Of a stretch of 12,050 nucleotides of DNA, positions 6,307 through 11,057 are shown piece by piece (position 1 is the stretch's first letter; each line of letters starts with the position of its first letter). The stretch is taken from positions 1 through 12,050 of the forward strand of contig CAJANQ010000194.1 of assembly GCA_903941145.1 (NCBI GenBank), written 5' to 3'. The notes beneath the pieces were generated by a model. It did not search any database. It was not told the origin of the DNA and saw only the letters and a program-made list of their open reading frames with translations. This DNA comes from an uncultured Actinomycetes bacterium (GTDB lineage: Bacteria > Actinomycetota > Acidimicrobiia > Acidimicrobiales > Microtrichaceae). The translations under genes and the position numbers were made by a program.

Positions 6307-6789
6307 ATGCGTGGTCTTGTGCAGCGGGTGGAGCAGGCGTCGGTGGTCGTTCGGGCCGTCGACGCCGACGGAGTGCGAACCGGTGAGGAGCTCACCGGCC
6401 AGATCGGGCACGGGCTGTGCGTCCTGGTCGGCGTCGGAACGGCCGACGACCCGGCCGCGGCGCTCAAGCTGGCCGACAAGATCTGGAACCTGCGGGTGTT
6501 CGAGGACGACGCGGGGGCCATGAACCTGTCGCTCGCCGACCGACTGGGGACCGGTGCGCCCGCCGAGGTGCTCGTGGTGAGCCAGTTCACGCTCTACGGC
6601 GACACCCGGAAGGGCCGGCGGCCGTCGTTCGTCGGCGCCGCGCCGCCCGAGGTGGCCGAGCCGCTCGTGGACGTCGTGGTCGACCGGCTCCGAGAGCTGG
6701 GGGCCACGGTGGGCACCGGCCGGTTCCGCACCGACATGGCCGTGTCGCTGGTCAACGACGGACCAGTCACGCTCCTGCTGGAGGTGTGA
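6307..6789 (+). CDS. dtd: D-aminoacyl-tRNA deacylase
   Basis: This cytoplasmic enzyme removes D-amino acids (and glycine from tRNA-Ala) mis-attached to tRNA. The two signature motifs are present: SQFTLYGD (92-99) and NDGPVT (150-155), whose Gly-cisPro pair lines the chiral proofreading pocket of the partner subunit in the dimer. The start ATG 6307 gives MRGLVQRVEQASV, the canonical N-terminus of the family. An in-frame ATG at 6298 would add only three residues and remove the upstream GAGG from its role. At 160 residues the protein is about 15 longer than E. coli Dtd, mainly through an insertion at about 18-29 in the early beta-hairpin. It is divergent from the GT4 operon. Its last 23 bp overlap the 3' end of the convergent lnt gene. 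It does not look functionally linked to its neighbours. Confidence 0.95.
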   Translation: MRGLVQRVEQASVVVRAVDADGVRTGEELTGQIGHGLCVLVGVGTADDPAAALKLADKIWNLRVFEDDAGAMNLSLADRLGTGAPAEVLVVSQFTLYGDTRKGRRPSFVGAAPPEVAEPLVDVVVDRLRELGATVGTGRFRTDMAVSLVNDGPVTLLLEV

Positions 6790-8320
6790 CCTGCTCGGCC
6801 GCGTCGTCGGCCGGGGTGGCGGCGGACCCGGCGTCCTCGTCCTGGGCGGTGTCGTGGGCCGAGGTGTCGTCGGCTGCTGACGGTCGCCGCCGAACGGTGA
6901 ACACTGCGACGCCGGCCAGGGTGCCGAGCGCCAGGAGAAGTGCCGGCAGGTCGCCGAAGGCCTGGGCGGGCGTCGTGGCCGAGAGTCGCGGCACGTCGGC
7001 ATAGAGCACGGCCTGCTCGGAGATCTTCGTGCGCTGACGGATGCGTCCGTCGGGACCGATCACGGCGGTGAACCCGGTCGGCGCGGCCTGGACGAGCCAG
7101 CGCCCGCTCTCGACCGCCCGCAGCGCCGAGGTTGCCAGCTGCTGCGTCTGGACCTGGGTGAGCCAGTAGGACGAGCCGTTGGTGGGGTTGACCACGATCT
7201 GGCCCCCGCCCCGCACCCCCTCACGGACGCGGCGTCCGAAGAAGATCTCCCAGCTGATGGCGACGGCGAGCGGCCCGGCGGGGCTCTCGACCGTGGCGCC
7301 GCCCTTGCCGGGCACCTGGTCACGGGCGGGCAGCGTGTTGCCCGCGATCGGCTCGAGCAGGTTCCGGAACGGCACGTACTCGCCGAACGGCACGCGCCGG
7401 TTCTTGTCGTACCGGTCGCCCAGCGTGCCGTCCGGGTTGACGATGAGCGCGTAGTTCGCGAACTGGTCGGCGCCGACGGCTTCGACGACGCCGACCAGGA
7501 TCGGCGCGTTCAGACGGACGGCCTCCCGCTCGATGTCGGCCCGCCAGGCGTTCAGCTCGAACGTGCTGTCGATGTTGATCGTGTCCTCGGGCCACACGAC
7601 CAGGTCGACCGGTGGTTGCACCTTCCGGGTGGCCTCCATCGAGCGGTTGAAGGCTGCGGCCGCATCGCCCTGGGAGAACCGGGTCCCTTGCGGCCCCCCT
7701 CCCTGGATCGCAGCAACCCGCTCGGTCCCGACCGGCGCGCCGAGCGGGACCACCATGCCGCCGAGTGCAAGGACTGCCACGCCCGCGACCACCGCGGCCG
7801 ACTCCTTCCAGCGCCGCTCCCACGCGGCCAGGTAGACCGCCACTCCAAGGACGGCGACGAGGCCGCCCACCAGGAGCGCGCCACCGAGACGGGCGGTCGG
7901 CAGGAGCGGCCCGCGGCCCTGGGTCAGGGCGAGGACGCTGAGCGGCACGCCCCCGAACGGCGCATGCCAGTGGAACCACTCGAAGACCACGATCAGCGCC
8001 GGCAGGACCAGCAGCCGGCGCCGGTCACGGGGACAGGCCACCGAGACCGTGCCGAGCATGAGGCCCCAGAACACCGTGACCGAGATGACGTAGCCCGGAG
8101 CCGTCAACTTCCACATCCACAGCGTGGAGGGGGCGAACCAGCCGACCGCCACCATGTAGCCCACGGCAAAGCGTCGGCTGGTCGACCGGCCGCCCAGCTC
8201 GGCGAGCCAGAGGGCGATGCCGATGGGCGCCAGCGGCCACCAGCCCCACGGGGGCAGCGCGAAGCAGATCAGCAGACCTGCGGCCAACGACCGGACGAGA
8301 GGCGGGAGTCGTCGTACCAT
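6767..8320 (-). CDS. lnt: Apolipoprotein N-acyltransferase family protein with Ser in place of the catalytic Cys
   Basis: Lnt transfers an acyl chain from phospholipid to the N-terminal Cys of lipoproteins on the outer face of the cytoplasmic membrane. The protein has 517 residues, the family's usual size. An N-terminal membrane domain with several helices fills about 8-195. A nitrilase-type domain follows (about 200-445), then a final helix (459-476) and an acidic, Ala-rich cytoplasmic tail (480-517). Two of the three triad residues are clear: Glu245 in VVWPED and Lys306 in YDKNRRVPFGEYVPF, which also holds Glu314. The nucleophile position, normally I-C-[YF]-E, reads ISWE with Ser356 (codon AGC at 7255-7253). 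The reading frame and other motifs (NPTNGSSYW, 378-386) are intact, so this is not simple decay. It may be inactive as an acyltransferase, use Ser, or belong to a clade-wide variant. It is divergent from the copper lipoprotein operon. Confidence 0.9.
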   Translation of the reverse strand: MVRRLPPLVRSLAAGLLICFALPPWGWWPLAPIGIALWLAELGGRSTSRRFAVGYMVAVGWFAPSTLWMWKLTAPGYVISVTVFWGLMLGTVSVACPRDRRRLLVLPALIVVFEWFHWHAPFGGVPLSVLALTQGRGPLLPTARLGGALLVGGLVAVLGVAVYLAAWERRWKESAAVVAGVAVLALGGMVVPLGAPVGTERVAAIQGGGPQGTRFSQGDAAAAFNRSMEATRKVQPPVDLVVWPEDTINIDSTFELNAWRADIEREAVRLNAPILVGVVEAVGADQFANYALIVNPDGTLGDRYDKNRRVPFGEYVPFRNLLEPIAGNTLPARDQVPGKGGATVESPAGPLAVAISWEIFFGRRVREGVRGGGQIVVNPTNGSSYWLTQVQTQQLATSALRAVESGRWLVQAAPTGFTAVIGPDGRIRQRTKISEQAVLYADVPRLSATTPAQAFGDLPALLLALGTLAGVAVFTVRRRPSAADDTSAHDTAQDEDAGSAATPADDAAEQVTPPAGA

Positions 8321-8327
8321 CCGCCAG

Positions 8328-8338
8328 CATCCTCGCAC
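8328..8338 (-). promoter_or_regulatory. GTGCGAGGATG element upstream of lnt (copy 2)
   Basis: On the minus strand this 11-mer ends 7 nt before the lnt ATG at 8320. It is identical to the element 6 nt before dtd. Its GAGGAT part ends 8 nt before the start, which fits a -10 hexamer of a leaderless transcript. GAGG alone would be a Shine-Dalgarno with 10 nt spacing. Confidence 0.4.
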
Positions 8339-8390
8339 CTTCCGGCCCCCCACCCCCGACAGGCCCGGCCCCCGACCGACAGGGAACTTC

Positions 8391-9083
8391 ATGGACACTC
8401 GTAACGACCTAGGCGTTGTGACCCCCCGACGACGACAGGACCGGCGAGCCCTCCAGCGCTGCCTCGCCGTCCTCGGCACCACCCTGCTGGCCGTCGTGCT
8501 GCTGCCGCTCGCGGCCTGTGGGAAGGACCAGGCTGCGACCGAGCTGTCGGGGTACACCCGCGAGCCGGTGCCCGACGTGTCCAAGGTGGTGCTCCCGCTC
8601 GCCGACGGCAGCGGGACCCTGCCGGCCGCCGCCACGAAGGGTGGCTACCGACTCGTGTACTTCGGCTACACGTCCTGCCCCGACGTCTGTCCGACCACGA
8701 TGTCGGACCTGAAGCGGGCCATCAGGACCCTCCCGGCCGACCAGCGGGGCAAGGTCGACGTGGCAATGATGACGATCGACCCCGACCAGGACCTCCCGGA
8801 GCGGCTGACCGAGTACGTCGACACGTTCTTCCCCAAGAACGGTGCGGCCCTCCGAGCGTCCGACCCCGCTGACCTCGCGGCCGTCGCCGGTGCGTTCGGC
8901 GCCTCGTACTCGGTCAAGCCCAAGGCCGACGGGACGCCCGAGGTGGCGCACTCGGGCGACCTCTACGTGGTCGACGACCGCGGCAAGGTCGTCCTGCAGT
9001 GGCCGTTCGGGGTCGGCGCCGAGTCCATGGGCTCCGACCTCGCGACCCTGTTCGCCCGCCAGAAGTCCGCAAGTTCCCAGTAG
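8391..9083 (+). CDS. SCO1/SenC-family copper-binding lipoprotein
   Basis: SCO proteins are thioredoxin-fold copper chaperones that help build the CuA centre of cytochrome c oxidase outside the membrane. This one has 230 residues. A basic N-terminus (13-23) precedes a hydrophobic segment ending in the lipobox LAAC (Cys43), so it should be a lipoprotein. The copper site is complete: Cys96 and Cys100 in YTSCPDVCP (93-101), and the distal His187 in VAHSGDLYVVD (185-195). TIDPDQD (128-134) is the usual loop after the third strand. ATG 8391 has AGGGAA 6 nt upstream. A later in-frame GTG at 8418 would shorten the n-region and is less likely. It is the first gene of a three-gene copper cluster. The gap to lnt is 70 bp and holds no clear -35/-10 pair for this gene. 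Confidence 0.93.
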   Translation: MDTRNDLGVVTPRRRQDRRALQRCLAVLGTTLLAVVLLPLAACGKDQAATELSGYTREPVPDVSKVVLPLADGSGTLPAAATKGGYRLVYFGYTSCPDVCPTTMSDLKRAIRTLPADQRGKVDVAMMTIDPDQDLPERLTEYVDTFFPKNGAALRASDPADLAAVAGAFGASYSVKPKADGTPEVAHSGDLYVVDDRGKVVLQWPFGVGAESMGSDLATLFARQKSASSQ

Positions 9084-9088
9084 AAAGT

Positions 9089-9095
9089 AAGGGAG
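9089..9095 (+). promoter_or_regulatory. Shine-Dalgarno of the PCuAC gene
   Basis: AAGGGAG lies 9 nt before ATG 9105, in the 21-nt gap after the SCO stop codon. It fixes the start and supports translation from a shared transcript. Confidence 0.75.
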
Positions 9096-9104
9096 ATTCC
9101 CGTC

Positions 9105-9641
9105 ATGCAGCTGTCCCTCAAGAAGTCGCTCCTCACCCTGGTCGCCGTCGTGGCCGCAGCAGCGCTGTTCGCCCCGGCGTGCAGCTCCTCTGACGACTCG
9201 TCGTCGTCGACGACCGAGGCGGGCTCCAAGGAGCTCAAGGTCTCCGGCGTCTGGGCCCGCCAGGTCATGGACAGCGGCGCGGTCTACATGACCATCTCCG
9301 GAGGCGCCGAGGCCGACGCGCTCACCAAGGTCGCCGTCCCCGCCGACGTGGCCGGCGAGGCGCAGCTGCACGAGACCGTCATGGGCGACATGTCGACCAC
9401 CGAGATGGAAGGTGCTGACGACATGGGTGGCTCGATGGGCGGCTCGGGTTCCATGTCGATGCAGCAGGTCCAACAGATCGACGTCCCGGCCGGCGAGATC
9501 GTCCAGCTCAAGCCCGGCGGCTTCCACGTGATGCTGATGGACGTGAAGAAGGACCTGAAGGCTGGCGACACCTTCGACGTGACACTGACCTTCGAGACGG
9601 CCGGGACCAAGAAGGTCACCGCCACGGTCAAGGGCGTCTGA
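9105..9641 (+). CDS. PCuAC-type copper chaperone lipoprotein with Met-rich insertion
   Basis: PCuAC proteins carry Cu(I) outside the membrane and work with SCO proteins in loading CuA of cytochrome oxidase. This one has 178 residues. The signal peptide ends in a slightly unusual lipobox, FAPAC with Cys26 (Ala instead of Leu/Val/Ile at -3), followed by a Ser/Asp/Thr linker. The domain opens with VSGVWAR (46-52). The metal site follows the family rule closely at one end: Met119, then exactly 21 residues, then His141-x-Met143 in the segment GGFHVML. The first ligand is His89 in LHETV, but 29 residues separate it from Met119 instead of the usual 10. The extra segment is Met-, Gly- and Asp-rich, with Met93, 96, 101, 107, 111 and 117. 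The gene lies 21 nt after SCO, and its stop shares a base with the next start (TGATG). Confidence 0.92.
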   Translation: MQLSLKKSLLTLVAVVAAAALFAPACSSSDDSSSSTTEAGSKELKVSGVWARQVMDSGAVYMTISGGAEADALTKVAVPADVAGEAQLHETVMGDMSTTEMEGADDMGGSMGGSGSMSMQQVQQIDVPAGEIVQLKPGGFHVMLMDVKKDLKAGDTFDVTLTFETAGTKKVTATVKGV

Positions 9642-10045
9642 TGACCCGCCCTGCCGGCAGCGTCGTGACCGGTCGTCGGTCCGTCGTCCTGTTGGTAGGG
9701 CTGGTCCTCGTTGCGCTGCTGTCTGCGCTCACCGGCTGCGCCGACCGGCGCGCCGGGGTGGAGTGGCGGGAGTCCGGCAAGCCCGCCAACTACGACTACT
9801 TCATCCCTGCCGGCACGGCCTCCCGGATCGCGGCGGGCCGGCCGTTCGACATCGTGCCGCAGCACCTCGACGTGAAGGTGGGCGAGACGATCCGCATCCG
9901 CAACCAGGACACGGTGGGCGCCGAGGTCGGCGTGTTCTTCGTGGGACCGGGCGAGACGGTCTCGATGAAGTTCACCAAGCGTGGCGTCCTGCGCGGCAAG
10001 TGCACGATCCACCGCAGCGGTGAGTTCACGATCAACGTGACCTGA
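9641..10045 (+). CDS. Cupredoxin-like small lipoprotein with degenerate copper site
   Basis: The protein has 134 residues. A hydrophobic segment (14-30) ends in the lipobox LTGC with Cys33, which predicts a lipoprotein. Residues about 70-134 read as a cupredoxin beta-sandwich: HLDVKVGETIRIRNQD (75-90), GPGETVSMKFTKRGVLRGKC (102-121) and a final strand EFTINV. In type 1 copper proteins the ligands are a His after the N-x-D turn, then C-x(n)-H-x(n)-M. Here Cys121 and His124 are kept. The upstream His position in NQDTVGAEV reads Ala94, and no Met follows His124. The site is therefore incomplete, unless His75 or Glu95 substitutes. Its ATG overlaps the PCuAC stop by one base, so it is translationally coupled to a copper chaperone. 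Copper binding of another type, or a structural role in the same complex, is possible. Confidence 0.82.
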   Translation: MTRPAGSVVTGRRSVVLLVGLVLVALLSALTGCADRRAGVEWRESGKPANYDYFIPAGTASRIAAGRPFDIVPQHLDVKVGETIRIRNQDTVGAEVGVFFVGPGETVSMKFTKRGVLRGKCTIHRSGEFTINVT

Positions 10046-10056
10046 CCCGTCGGCCA

Positions 10057-10077
10057 GCCGGGCGGGAACTGCCCGGC
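10057..10077 (+). terminator. Hairpin after the copper operon, possible terminator
   Basis: GCCGGGC (10057-10063) pairs perfectly with GCCCGGC (10071-10077) across a 7-nt loop, 11 nt after the cupredoxin-like gene's stop. No T-run follows directly, only a short TTT at 10084-10086. It is a plausible end for the SCO-PCuAC-cupredoxin transcript, but not a classical intrinsic terminator. Confidence 0.5.
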
Positions 10078-10110
10078 AGAACGTTTCCGACAACTTTCGC
10101 AAAAAGTGCA

Positions 10111-10124
10111 AGGAACCTGTTCCT
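10111..10124. promoter_or_regulatory. Inverted repeat AGGAAC-CT-GTTCCT, candidate operator
   Basis: A perfect 6-2-6 inverted repeat lies in the most AT-rich part of the 141-bp gap before the Pro-rich surface protein gene, 62 bp upstream of its start. The gap from 10078 to 10110 (with TTTCC, ACTTTCGC and AAAAAGTG) is the likely promoter zone. GGAAC alone also resembles an ECF-type -35, but no matching -10 follows at a usual distance. Confidence 0.4.
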
Positions 10125-10186
10125 GGGTGCTCTGGACCCCTGAGCGAGCGCAACCGGCGCCCGCACGAACAGGGAGTACCTGCACC

Positions 10187-10942
10187 ATGAAGTTCCAGGC
10201 CACCACCTCGAACCAGTCCACCCGCCGCCTCGGCCTCCGCCGCCGGGCCGCCGCCAGCCTCGCCGGTCTGGCCGTCGTCGGTGGCGCCGCCCTGCTCGCC
10301 GCCGGTCCCATGGCCAGCTCGGCCGGGGCCTTTCCCTTCCCCGCCCCGACCATCCCCCGGATCACCGTGCCGACCGTGCCGACCGTGCCGACGCTCCCGA
10401 GGCTCCCCGGGGTCACCGTGCCGATCCGGCCGCTGCCGTTCCCCACGATGCCGCCGCTCGTGCCGACCACGATCCGTCCCCGACCCGTGCCGGTGTTTCC
10501 CCTGCCGGACCCGGTGCCGACGACCACGCTGCCTGCTGCGGCTGCTCCCCCGGCCCCGGCCCCGGCCTCGCCCGGGACGCCGGCACCCCCGGCCGCTGGC
10601 ACCCGTGCGTCGGGCTCCCGCGGCACGACCTCGGGGACCACGTCCCGCACGCCGTCGAGCTCGGCGCCCACCAGCGGCGTCACCGGACCTGGCGCTGCCA
10701 CGACCAACCCCGCCCTCGTCGACGACCCGGCAGCGGCCCCTGCAGCTGAGGTCGAGGGCGCCTCGGTGGTCGTCGACGAGCAGGTGACCGACGAGACCGC
10801 TGCACCAGCAGCGCCTGCCAAGCGCTCCGGACGGTCGTTCCTTTCGACGGTGGCCATGGTCGGTGCTGCGGGTGCGGTGCTCCTGGCGATGGCCCTCGGT
10901 GTCGCCGGGGTCGTGGTGGTCCGCCGCCGCCGGACGGCCTGA
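10187..10942 (+). CDS. Proline-rich exported surface protein with C-terminal membrane anchor, function unknown
   Basis: I do not recognise a family. The 251 residues run as follows. A basic N-terminus (13-20) and hydrophobic stretch (21-42) form a signal peptide, with likely cleavage near SAGA at 45-48. A proline-rich stalk (49-137) has Pro at nearly every second or third residue, with PTVPTVPTLP in tandem. A Ser/Thr/Gly-rich stretch (139-175) follows. Then comes an acidic segment (179-204, with DD, EVE, DEQ and DE). A transmembrane helix (219-245) and a short Arg-rich end (RRRRTA) give type I topology. The stalk should form extended polyproline-II structure and reach into the cell wall. There are no catalytic motifs and no LPXTG. 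ATG 10187 has GGGAG 11 nt upstream, and the signal peptide begins directly. It is flanked by hairpins on both sides, so it is probably transcribed alone. Confidence 0.8.
   Translation: MKFQATTSNQSTRRLGLRRRAAASLAGLAVVGGAALLAAGPMASSAGAFPFPAPTIPRITVPTVPTVPTLPRLPGVTVPIRPLPFPTMPPLVPTTIRPRPVPVFPLPDPVPTTTLPAAAAPPAPAPASPGTPAPPAAGTRASGSRGTTSGTTSRTPSSSAPTSGVTGPGAATTNPALVDDPAAAPAAEVEGASVVVDEQVTDETAAPAAPAKRSGRSFLSTVAMVGAAGAVLLAMALGVAGVVVVRRRRTA
10364..10390 (+). repeat. Three tandem 9-bp units in the Pro-rich gene
   Basis: ACCGTGCCG occurs three times without a break, followed by the diverged unit ACGCTCCCG (10391-10399). The units encode T-V-P repeats. Because they are in multiples of three bases, slippage would change stalk length without breaking the frame. 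Confidence 0.8.
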
Positions 10943-10973
10943 GCCAGATGCCGGCCACCTGCCGCACCGTCGT

Positions 10974-11002
10974 CACCCCGGACCGTCCGCCGGTCCGGGG
11001 TG
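10974..11002 (+). terminator. Strong 12-bp perfect hairpin, probable terminator of the Pro-rich gene
   Basis: CACCCCGGACCG (10974-10985) pairs without mismatch with CGGTCCGGGGTG (10991-11002) around a 5-nt loop, 32 nt after the stop codon of the surface-protein gene. There is no T-tract after it, as is common for actinobacterial hairpins. It separates that gene from the sigma-factor gene. A bidirectional or regulatory role cannot be excluded. Confidence 0.65.
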
Positions 11003-11057
11003 CGGCGCGCCCCGGGCCCGGTGCTGACAGACTCTCTGCAGGAAGGACTGCGACGAC

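Noticed and set aside
6767..8320. lnt as a pseudogene because of the missing Cys
   Set aside because: The frame is uninterrupted over 517 codons, and Glu245, Lys306, Glu314 and the NPTNGSS segment are conserved. This suggests selection rather than decay.
8409..9527. Minus-strand frame of 372 codons opposite SCO and PCuAC
   Set aside because: The plus-strand proteins have complete copper motifs, lipoboxes and Shine-Dalgarno sites. The antisense product has no recognisable features.
10065..10085. GGAAC...CGTT as an ECF-type promoter after the copper operon
   Set aside because: The spacing between the two boxes is only 12 nt, too short for known ECF promoters, and GGAAC lies in the loop of a hairpin.
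9796..10857. Minus-strand frame of 353 codons with Gly/Thr/Val repeats
   Set aside because: The apparent repeats are the reverse reading of the Pro-rich gene's repeats. The frame runs across the intergenic promoter island and into the cupredoxin-like gene.
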